Of a stretch of 64,000 bases of DNA, positions 26,265-33,452 are shown piece by piece. The stretch is from the NCBI GenBank assembly GCA_020073015.1, contig JAIQFZ010000005.1:24957-88956 (forward strand). The letters are read 5' to 3'. The translations under genes were made by a program, and so were the position numbers. Numbering within the stretch: the stretch's first letter is position 1; every line of letters begins with the position of its first letter. Source of the DNA: Terriglobia bacterium (GTDB lineage: Bacteria; Acidobacteriota; Terriglobia; Terriglobales; Acidobacteriaceae). The notes beneath the pieces are model-generated. The model did no database searches. It worked only from the letters and a program-made list of their open reading frames with translations, and was not told the origin of the DNA.

Positions 26265-27323
26265 ATGTCCGCAGATCACAATCAATCTCGAAGTCTGGCG
26301 CACGCCACCGAGGGCGGGAAAGCAGTGGGCAGTGGCTCGCTGGGCGAAGCCATTGCCACACTGGCGGGACATCCCTTGCTGGCAAATTCTGGTATTCCTC
26401 TGAACCTGGACTGGGTGCGAGACGTGCGCGTGAACACGAGCGCGGTTGAGCGCCGCGCGCAGTCGCATGTCGCACGCAGAACGGTGAAGAAAGAATGGCA
26501 GGCGGCGTGGCTTCTGCGGGCAATTACCTGCATGGATCTGACGACTCTGTCGGGCGACGACACCGAAGAGCGTGTCCGCCGCTTGTGTGCGAAGGCGCGG
26601 CAGCCGATTCAGCAGGAGCTTGAGCAGAAGCTGGGCATTCAGGAACTTGGGATCAAGGTGGCGGCGGTCTGCGTCTATCACACATTTGTGGAAACCGCTC
26701 TGCATGCGCTGGAGGGCACGGGCGTGCACGTGGCGGCGGTGTCCACGGGATTCCCGGCGGGGCTATCGCCTTTGGCGGAGCGCGTGGCGGAGATCCGGCG
26801 ATCGGTGGAAGCGGGGGCGCATGAGATTGACGTTGTCATTACTCGCGCCCATGTTTTTGGCGGACGCTGGCAGGCGCTGTATGACGAGATTGCGGCGTTC
26901 AAACAAGCTTGTGGCAGTGCGCACATGAAGGTGATCCTGGGAACGGGCGACTTGTTGACGCTTCGCAACGTGGCCCGGGCGAGCGTGGTGGCGATGATGG
27001 CGGGGGCGGACTTCATCAAGACCTCCACGGGCAAGGAAGCGACGAACGCAACGCTGCCGGTCGGATTCGTGATGACTCGCGCTATCCGCGAATACGCGCA
27101 GCAGACTGGGATGGCGGTGGGTTTCAAACCCGCGGGTGGCATTCGGACGGCGAAACAGTCCATCGATTGGCTGGCGATGATCAAGGAAGAGCTTGGCCCT
27201 TCGTGGATGCGGGCAGAAATGTTCCGCTTCGGAGCAAGCGGTTTGCTGGGCGACATCGAGCGGCAACTGGAGCATCATGCGACGGGACGTTACTCGGCGG
27301 AGTATCGCCATCCGATGGCGTAG
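26265..27323 (+). CDS. deoC: Deoxyribose-phosphate aldolase, eukaryote-like form
   Basis: The enzyme cleaves 2-deoxyribose-5-phosphate into acetaldehyde and glyceraldehyde-3-phosphate. The Schiff-base Lys lies in AGADFIKTSTGKE and the second Lys in GFKPAGGIRT. About 352 residues and the blocks RRTVKKEWQAAWLL, DLTTLSGDDT, CVYHTFVETAL and HHATGRYSAEY match the long DERA form known from animals rather than the ~250-residue E. coli type. The ATG at 26265 is preferred; a TTG at 26238 is also in frame. It is followed after 45 nt by ALDH16, which can oxidise the acetaldehyde. It completes the deoxynucleoside route begun by pdp. Confidence 0.93.
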   Translation: MSADHNQSRSLAHATEGGKAVGSGSLGEAIATLAGHPLLANSGIPLNLDWVRDVRVNTSAVERRAQSHVARRTVKKEWQAAWLLRAITCMDLTTLSGDDTEERVRRLCAKARQPIQQELEQKLGIQELGIKVAAVCVYHTFVETALHALEGTGVHVAAVSTGFPAGLSPLAERVAEIRRSVEAGAHEIDVVITRAHVFGGRWQALYDEIAAFKQACGSAHMKVILGTGDLLTLRNVARASVVAMMAGADFIKTSTGKEATNATLPVGFVMTRAIREYAQQTGMAVGFKPAGGIRTAKQSIDWLAMIKEELGPSWMRAEMFRFGASGLLGDIERQLEHHATGRYSAEYRHPMA

Positions 27324-27368
27324 TTGCGAGACGCAGTTGTGAAACGAAAGAGAATCGAGCAAACGCGA

Positions 27369-29753
27369 ATGAGCATTGCCGAAAAATTCGTGAGCATGGA
27401 GTATGGACCCGCTCCAGAAGATCCGAAAGAAGCCGCGGCTTGGCTGGAGCGCCATGGCCGCCGCTTCGGGCATTTCATCGGCGGCGCGTGGCAGCAGCCT
27501 GCCGAGAACGGCTACTTTGACACGGTGGATCCCTCCACGGGCGAGAAGCTAGCGTCGGTTGCGCAGGGTTCGGCGGCCGACGTGGATGCTGCGGTCAAGG
27601 CGGCGCGTGCCGCCTCGCATAAGTGGCAGGCGCTCACTCTGCATGCGCGGGCTCGCTATTTGTATGCGCTGGCACGACTGGTGCAGAAGCATTCCCGTAT
27701 TCTCGCCGTGCTCGAGACGATGGACAATGGCAAGCCGATCCGTGAGAGCCGGGACATCGACATTCCGCTGGTGGCGCGGCATTTCTATCATCACGCAGGC
27801 TGGGCGCAACTGCTAGAGCAAGAATTTCCTGGATATGTGGCGTGTGGTGTGGTTGGACAGATCATCCCCTGGAATTTTCCACTGCTGATGCTGGCCTGGA
27901 AGATCGCGCCGGCGCTGGCCACGGGAAATACCGTCGTTTTGAAGCCAGCGGAGTTTACGCCACTGACGGCTCTGGTGTTCGCCGAGATTTGTCAGGAAGC
28001 GAAGTTACCTGCTGGCGTCGTCAATATCGTGACTGGGGACGGCTCTACGGGCGAAGCGCTGGTGAAACATCCCGACGTGGACAAGATCGCGTTCACGGGT
28101 TCGACCGAAGTTGGACGAGCGATTCGTGGGGCTACGGCCGCGAGCCACAAACGTCTATCGCTCGAACTGGGAGGAAAATCTCCGTTCATCATTTTCGAAG
28201 ATGCCGATCTGGATAGCGCGGTCGAAGGACTGGTGGATGGCATCTGGTTCAACCAGGGGCAGGTCTGCTGCGCGGGTTCGCGCCTGCTGATGCAGGAAAG
28301 CATTGCCGAACCGCTCATGGCCAAGATTCGGGATCGCATGGGAAGCCTTCGGATTGGTGCGCCGCTCGACAAGGCAATCGATATCGGAGCGATCGTCGCG
28401 CGGGTACAACTCGATCGAATTCGTAAGCTGGTGGACCAGGGTGTGGCCGAGGGTGCAACCTGCTGGCAGCCACAGGTCACGCTGCCGGCGCGCGGTTTTT
28501 ACTATCCGCCGACGCTGCTCAGCAATGTGCATCCCACGTCGATTGTTGCCCAGCAGGAAATCTTTGGACCGGTGCTGGCCGCGATGACGTTCCGCACGCC
28601 GCGAGAAGCGGTGGAACTGGCCAACAACACGGTATATGGTCTGGCGGCTTGTGTTTGGAGCGAAAGCATCAACGTGGCGCTGCACGTGGCCGCGCAACTG
28701 AAAGCGGGGGTGGTGTGGGTGAACTGCACGAATCTGTTTGACGCTTCCTGCGGATTCGGCGGATACCGCGAAAGTGGTTACGGGCGCGAAGGTGGACGCG
28801 AAGGCTTGCTGGAGTACATGGAGCCGGCGTGGTTCAAGAATGCTCCGAAGTTGGACGCTGCGCCTGCTATCGCGCATCCGGAGAAGGCGGCGGAAGAGGA
28901 GTCCGGTACGCCCGCAATTGATCGCACCGTGAAGCTCTATATCGGAGGCAAGCAGGCACGACCGGATTCCGGATACAGCATGGAAGTGCGTGCCGCCGAT
29001 GGACGCTTGCTGGGCGAAGCTCCGCTTGGAAATCGGAAAGATATCCGCAACGCGGTTGAGGCGGCACGAAAAGCGGATTCATGGGCAAAGACCACGGCAC
29101 ATAACCGCGCCCAGGTTCTGTATTACTGTGCTGAGAATCTCTCGCAACGGCGCGACGAAATCACCCACCGGCTCGCCGCCGTGGTGGGTGAAGAACAGGC
29201 CGCGGCAGAAGTGAATAGTGGTATTGAGCGAATTTTCTCGTATGCGGCCTGGGCGGATAAGTTCGACGGCGCGGTGCACAATCCGCCGTTCCGGAATATT
29301 GCGATTGCGATGCATGAGGCGGTTGGGACGATTGGCATCATCTGCCCGCGGGAAACGCCGTTGCTGGGTTTCGTTTCTCTTGTGATGCCGGCTCTGGCAG
29401 TCGGGAATACGGTGATTGCGGTTCCTTCGGAGACGTATCCCCTGATCACCGGGGAGCTCTATCAACTGTTCGACACCAGCGACTTGCCCGGTGGCGCCGT
29501 GAATATCGTCACCGGATATGCATCGCAGCTTTTGAAAACGCTTGCCGAACACGATGATGTGGATGCTATCTGGTCATTTGGTGACGTAGCCAGCGCCGCG
29601 GCAGCCAAGGCGATGTCGGTTGGCAACCTGAAGCAGGTGTGGACTAACGAAGGCCGCGCGATCGATTGGTTCGATTCGAAAGTGGCCGAGGGCCGTTGGT
29701 TTCTGGAGCACGCCACGCAGGTCAAGAATATTTGGGTCCCGTACGGGGAATAG
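27369..29753 (+). CDS. ALDH16-type tandem-domain aldehyde dehydrogenase
   Basis: This protein of about 794 residues consists of two ALDH domains. The first (about residues 20-500) is complete: IIPWNFPLLMLAWK, FTGSTEVG, LELGGKSPFI with the general-base Glu, the catalytic Cys in NQGQVCCAGSR and EIFGPVLAAMTF. The second (about 530-790) has AVGTIGIICPRETPLLGF and a Rossmann-like core but no catalytic Cys or Glu motif. This is the architecture of ALDH16 (human ALDH16A1 and bacterial homologues). It starts at the ATG at 27369, 45 nt after deoC, and likely oxidises acetaldehyde from DERA to acetate with NAD+. The non-catalytic domain probably serves in dimerisation. Confidence 0.92.
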   Translation: MSIAEKFVSMEYGPAPEDPKEAAAWLERHGRRFGHFIGGAWQQPAENGYFDTVDPSTGEKLASVAQGSAADVDAAVKAARAASHKWQALTLHARARYLYALARLVQKHSRILAVLETMDNGKPIRESRDIDIPLVARHFYHHAGWAQLLEQEFPGYVACGVVGQIIPWNFPLLMLAWKIAPALATGNTVVLKPAEFTPLTALVFAEICQEAKLPAGVVNIVTGDGSTGEALVKHPDVDKIAFTGSTEVGRAIRGATAASHKRLSLELGGKSPFIIFEDADLDSAVEGLVDGIWFNQGQVCCAGSRLLMQESIAEPLMAKIRDRMGSLRIGAPLDKAIDIGAIVARVQLDRIRKLVDQGVAEGATCWQPQVTLPARGFYYPPTLLSNVHPTSIVAQQEIFGPVLAAMTFRTPREAVELANNTVYGLAACVWSESINVALHVAAQLKAGVVWVNCTNLFDASCGFGGYRESGYGREGGREGLLEYMEPAWFKNAPKLDAAPAIAHPEKAAEEESGTPAIDRTVKLYIGGKQARPDSGYSMEVRAADGRLLGEAPLGNRKDIRNAVEAARKADSWAKTTAHNRAQVLYYCAENLSQRRDEITHRLAAVVGEEQAAAEVNSGIERIFSYAAWADKFDGAVHNPPFRNIAIAMHEAVGTIGIICPRETPLLGFVSLVMPALAVGNTVIAVPSETYPLITGELYQLFDTSDLPGGAVNIVTGYASQLLKTLAEHDDVDAIWSFGDVASAAAAKAMSVGNLKQVWTNEGRAIDWFDSKVAEGRWFLEHATQVKNIWVPYGE

Positions 29754-29791
29754 GCCCTCAGGGCTAAAGAGCGTGCACAAGACCTTCAGTC

Positions 29792-29871
29792 GTCCCTCCG
29801 GGACTTATTCAATGTTCCCTTCTTTCCCGGCGCTGAAGCGCCGGGCTATTAGCAGACGCCCCCTCCGGGGC
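29792..29871. repeat. Three tandem hairpins including a TGAA-loop copy
   Basis: The 138-nt gap after ALDH16 contains GTCCC-TCC-GGGAC (29792-29804), CCCGGCGC-TGAA-GCGCCGGG (29826-29845) and GCCCC-CTCC-GGGGC (29858-29871). The middle one belongs to the same family as the hairpins at 2660 and 41767. They may shield the upstream mRNA or end transcription. Confidence 0.6.
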
Positions 29872-29891
29872 TGTTATTTGGTTCTCGTGCC

Positions 29892-30569
29892 ATGAAGAGT
29901 ACGCGTACACCTCGCGTCAAAATCTGCTGCATCGGCAGCGTTGAGGAAGCGGCGCTGGCCGTGGAATGCGGCGCTTCGGCTCTGGGCCTGGTTTCGCACA
30001 TGCCGAGCGGGCCGGGCGTGATCAGCGACGAGCTGATTGCCGAGATCGCCGCCCTCGTTCCCCCTGCCATAGGAACCTTTCTCCTTACTTCGCGGCAAAG
30101 CGTGCGCGAGATCGTCGCACAACAGCGCTCATGTCGCACCAATACGATCCAGATATGCGACCACCTGACGAGTGGCACTCATCGCGAATTGAAAGAGGCA
30201 TTGCCGGGAATTTCAGTGGTGCAGGTCGTCCACGTCACAGGTCCCAAGTCGGTCGAGGAGGCCGGACGGCTGGCGTCCTCGGTGGACGCGATCCTGCTTG
30301 ATTCCGGGAATCAGAAGCTCGCGGTCAAGGAATTAGGCGGTACCGGCAGAACTCATGACTGGAGCCTGAGCCGGATGATTCGTGAGCGCATCGGCATTCC
30401 GTTATTCCTGGCGGGTGGCTTAACACCGGAGAACGTGGGTCAGGCAGTTGAAGAAGTCGGCCCATTCGGGCTCGACGTTTGTTCGGGCGTGCGAACAGAA
30501 GGCAAGCTGGATGCCGCAAAGCTGAAGCGCTTCTTTTCCGCGGTGGGTGGGGCGGCTGACCAGACCTGA
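29892..30569 (+). CDS. TrpF-like (phosphoribosylanthranilate isomerase family) protein
   Basis: This 225-residue TIM-barrel protein has the PRAI markers: Cys in RVKICCIGS (base), Asp in DAILLDSG (acid), GGTGRTHDWSL, LAGGLTPENV and GLDVCSGVRTEGKLD (phosphate loops). In tryptophan synthesis the enzyme opens phosphoribosylanthranilate by an Amadori rearrangement. No other trp gene is near; neighbours are ALDH16/deoC and ribokinase. It may be the true TrpF relocated, or a paralogue acting on another ribosyl-phosphate compound. The start ATG at 29892 lacks a clear ribosome site. Confidence 0.8.
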   Translation: MKSTRTPRVKICCIGSVEEAALAVECGASALGLVSHMPSGPGVISDELIAEIAALVPPAIGTFLLTSRQSVREIVAQQRSCRTNTIQICDHLTSGTHRELKEALPGISVVQVVHVTGPKSVEEAGRLASSVDAILLDSGNQKLAVKELGGTGRTHDWSLSRMIRERIGIPLFLAGGLTPENVGQAVEEVGPFGLDVCSGVRTEGKLDAAKLKRFFSAVGGAADQT

Positions 30570-30602
30570 CGCGACGCGTTCGGCATGCCGCTGCCGCGCA
30601 GG

Positions 30603-30631
30603 TTGACACGGCCTGTCCCCCTGACTAGACT
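30603..30631 (+). promoter_or_regulatory. Sigma-70-type promoter for rbsK-NH6
   Basis: TTGACA (30603-30608), a 17-nt spacer and TAGACT (30626-30631) lie about 60 nt upstream of the ribokinase start. The -35 is a perfect match and the -10 matches 4 of 6 bases. It would drive rbsK and NH6 as one transcript. Confidence 0.6.
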
Positions 30632-30692
30632 CTGCCTTCCTAATTTCAAAGCCGCGCCTGTTGCTTGAAAGCGCCGCTCCAACGAGAAGACT

Positions 30693-31628
30693 ATGGCAAA
30701 GGTTCCCCGCATCGCAGTGGTCGGCAGTGCCAACGTTGACCTGACCACATTCTCGGACCACTTTCCCAAGCCCGGGGAAACGATTTTTGGCCAGAAGTTT
30801 GATCTAGGATTCGGCGGCAAGGGCGCAAACCAGGCGGTGGCGGCCCGGTTGTGCGGAGCTAACGTGTTTATGGTCGCTCGGGTCGGCGACGATCTGTTTG
30901 GTCCGGCAACGATTACCAACTTTGGCAAGCTTGGCATCGACGCAACTCACGTACATCAGGTCAAGGGCGTATCCAGTGGTGTCGCACCCATCTTCGTCGA
31001 GTCTTCCGGTCAGAATCGGATCATCGTTGTGAAAGGCGCAAACGATACTTTGAAACCCGCGGATGTCGATGCGGCGGGCGACATGCTGAAGAGCGCCGAC
31101 TGCATTGTGCTGCAATTCGAAATCCCGTTAGACACCGTGTACTACACGATTCACTTTGCGCGCAAACATGGCATTCGCTGCATTTTGAACCCTGCGCCTG
31201 CCCAGCCCATCGACGTCAAGGCGATCGCCGATCTTGATTATTTCGTCCCCAATGAGAGTGAAGCCGAAACCATCTCGGGGATGCCGGTCCGCAATCTCGA
31301 CGACGCTAAGAAGTGTGCGGGAAAGCTTCTGGCAAGTGGCATTGGACGCGTGATTATCACGCTAGGCGCGAATGGGTCGCTTCTGGCAGGGAGCGAAGGC
31401 ATGGAGCACGTGCCGGCGTATCCGATGAAGAGTGTAGACAGCACCGGCGCAGGTGATGCCTTTATTGGGAGCTTCGCCACTTTCCTGGGAGCAGGACTGC
31501 CCGAGCGAGAGGCCGTAAAGCGCGCGAACCTTTACGCCGGATTATCAACCACTGGGGTTGGCACTCAGAAATCCTTCTATGACCGGCCGCGGTTCGATGC
31601 AGAATGGGCTGCGCGAGCAAAGTCCTAG
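30693..31628 (+). CDS. rbsK: Ribokinase
   Basis: The 311-residue PfkB-family kinase phosphorylates ribose (or deoxyribose) to the 5-phosphate. The substrate loop GFGGKGANQAVAA (about residue 42) and the catalytic DSTGAGDAFIG (about residue 250) with Asp as base are intact; NPAPAQPID and PNESEAE are typical of ribokinase. The ATG at 30693 follows a GAGAAG site. It precedes NH6 by 55 nt, so ribose released in the periplasm and imported would be captured here. It links all the hydrolases to the pentose phosphate pathway. Confidence 0.93.
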   Translation: MAKVPRIAVVGSANVDLTTFSDHFPKPGETIFGQKFDLGFGGKGANQAVAARLCGANVFMVARVGDDLFGPATITNFGKLGIDATHVHQVKGVSSGVAPIFVESSGQNRIIVVKGANDTLKPADVDAAGDMLKSADCIVLQFEIPLDTVYYTIHFARKHGIRCILNPAPAQPIDVKAIADLDYFVPNESEAETISGMPVRNLDDAKKCAGKLLASGIGRVIITLGANGSLLAGSEGMEHVPAYPMKSVDSTGAGDAFIGSFATFLGAGLPEREAVKRANLYAGLSTTGVGTQKSFYDRPRFDAEWAARAKS

Positions 31629-31683
31629 GCCGTCGAATATCAAACGCTCACCCAGTTCTATTCCCGCGGGGGGGAATCCACGA

Positions 31684-32805
31684 ATGAAGCGATTCGCCTT
31701 GATTGCTGCTATCTGCGCCGTCCTGCTTGCACCAACGATCGGACTGGCTCAGCCGAAGAAGATCAAAGTGATCGCTGACCAGGATAGTGCCGGTCCGGAA
31801 GGAACTAACTTTCTTTCCCTGCTGCTGTTGTTGCGAGCCCCGCAGGTGGAACTGCTGGGTATCACGACCGTCAGTGGAGATCAGTGGGTCGAACCGGCCA
31901 CCGTTTTCGCTCTGTGGTCTACCGAACTCACGAATCGCAGGGATGTTCCGGTCACTAAGGGCGCCGAGCAACCGCTAATCAACTCGGCACGAGAACAGGA
32001 AGCGCGCGAGAAGCTCTACGGGTCGTATCTGGAGTGGCACGGTTCTTTTAATCCCGACGCGCCGGATCCCAGAGAAACGTGGGCTCCTCCGGGAGGCTAC
32101 CCTAAGGTTAAGCCACGGCCTGGCCGGGCGGCAGATTTCATCATCGATACAATTCGAGCGAATCCGGGTGAGGTTGTGTTGTATTGTGCCGGCCCGTTGA
32201 CCAACATCGCCCTCGCCGTTTCCATGGACCACGGCATTGTCCCGCTGACGAAAGCCATTTACATCATGGGCGGCAGCAGCAGCGGAGGACCTGAATTGAA
32301 CTGGTGGTGGGATCCGGAAGCGGCCGCGATTGTCCTGCGTCAGCCCTGGAAAGAAATTGTCGTCACACCCTTCGAAGCGGGCGATCAAGTCTGGTCCAGC
32401 GAAAAACTGATGAGACGGGTCGTGAGTGCCGGAGGGGCGCTGGCCAACCATGTGAAGCAGGTCTACCTCGACCGAACTGCTCCATCAGGAACTTCCATGT
32501 GGTCCATGATGTGGGACGAACTCACGGTCGCGTCGCTGCTGGATCCGTCCGTCATTAAGAAATCGGAAACCATGTATCTCGATGTGGATATCACGCATGG
32601 GCCGACATATGGGCACACGGTCATCTGGAAACAGCCAACCGATGTCCCGGAGTTTTTCCTGCCGTACAGCGGGCCCCGGGCCGTCGACAAGGGAAAATGG
32701 AAGGAGCACCTCATTCCTCCATCGCATCTACACCCGGCGCAGGTGCAGATGGAAGTCGATGTGCCGAAGTTTGAGAGCATCTTCGTGGAGCTGATGAGCC
32801 ACTAA
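31684..32805 (+). CDS. NH6: exported nucleoside hydrolase-like protein, divergent GDQW member
   Basis: The protein of about 373 residues has a signal peptide (MKRFALIAAICAVLLAPTIGLA). The metal loop is VIADQDSAGPEGTNFLS followed by TVSGDQW: the first Asp is present but the last position is Asn. The mid block is PELNWWWDPEAAAIV instead of EFN, and the C-terminal block is MMWDELTVASLLDPS. It has an insertion near the C terminus (residues about 320-345) and is the most divergent of the four GDQW members. An upstream ATG at 31558 would overlap rbsK and lacks signal character. It is cotranscribed with rbsK. Confidence 0.82.
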   Translation: MKRFALIAAICAVLLAPTIGLAQPKKIKVIADQDSAGPEGTNFLSLLLLLRAPQVELLGITTVSGDQWVEPATVFALWSTELTNRRDVPVTKGAEQPLINSAREQEAREKLYGSYLEWHGSFNPDAPDPRETWAPPGGYPKVKPRPGRAADFIIDTIRANPGEVVLYCAGPLTNIALAVSMDHGIVPLTKAIYIMGGSSSGGPELNWWWDPEAAAIVLRQPWKEIVVTPFEAGDQVWSSEKLMRRVVSAGGALANHVKQVYLDRTAPSGTSMWSMMWDELTVASLLDPSVIKKSETMYLDVDITHGPTYGHTVIWKQPTDVPEFFLPYSGPRAVDKGKWKEHLIPPSHLHPAQVQMEVDVPKFESIFVELMSH

Positions 32806-32816
32806 GCTCCGCTCTT

Positions 32817-33386
32817 TCATCTCTCCATCAAAAGGACCTTCTCGGAGCCGTCGATCTCGGTGAGCTTGACTTCGATGACTTCATTCGCAGCGGTCTGCAC
32901 GGTTCGGCCAATGAACGTGGCTTCGATCGGCAATTCGCGATGGCCGCGATCAATCAGAGCCAGCAACTCCACCCGGCCCGGGCGGCCGTGCGAAAAAAGG
33001 GCGTCCAACGCGGCCCGGGTGGTGCGGCCGGTATAGAGAACGTCGTCGACCAGCACGATGCGCTTGCCTTCGATGGGAAAGCCGATCTCACCTTTCTGCA
33101 CGACCGGCTTGGGCCCGAGAGTGGAGAGATCATCCCGATAGAAAGTGATATCGAGTGCGCCCACGGGAACGGACACCTTTTCGACCTGCTGAATCATTTT
33201 CCCCAGGCGTTCGGCGATGGGAACACCGCACCGGCGGATTCCGACTAATCCGAGGCCATCGACGCCGCCGTTTTTCTCGAGGATCTGGTGGGCGAGTCGC
33301 ACGAGCGTGCGCTCAATCTCAGAGCCCGACATCAACTGCGCCTTCTGCTGCAGACCCGTTTTCGTAACCGCGTTATTCTTTTTCAT
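32817..33386 (-). CDS. pyrR: PyrR: pyr regulator / uracil phosphoribosyltransferase
   Basis: The 189-residue phosphoribosyltransferase-fold protein has the PRPP loop RIVLVDDVLYTGRTTRAAL and the family blocks GLVGIRRCGVPIAERL and LIDRGHRELPIEATFIG. PyrR binds pyr mRNA with UMP as effector and has uracil phosphoribosyltransferase activity, so it can salvage uracil released by pdp or the hydrolases. No pyr biosynthesis gene is adjacent. An internal ATG at 33332 is a possible alternative start. It is convergent with NH6. Confidence 0.92.
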   Translation of the reverse strand: MKKNNAVTKTGLQQKAQLMSGSEIERTLVRLAHQILEKNGGVDGLGLVGIRRCGVPIAERLGKMIQQVEKVSVPVGALDITFYRDDLSTLGPKPVVQKGEIGFPIEGKRIVLVDDVLYTGRTTRAALDALFSHGRPGRVELLALIDRGHRELPIEATFIGRTVQTAANEVIEVKLTEIDGSEKVLLMER

Positions 33387-33452
33387 GCTATGAGTGCCTA
33401 GTTACGTCCGGCTTTTGAATGTATTGGAATTCCGTCTTGAAGGTCAAGATGT

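Noticed and set aside
32817..33452. PyrR-responsive attenuator or pyrimidine riboswitch near pyrR
   Set aside because: The 66-nt region upstream of pyrR shows no anti-antiterminator stem or terminator with a T-run.
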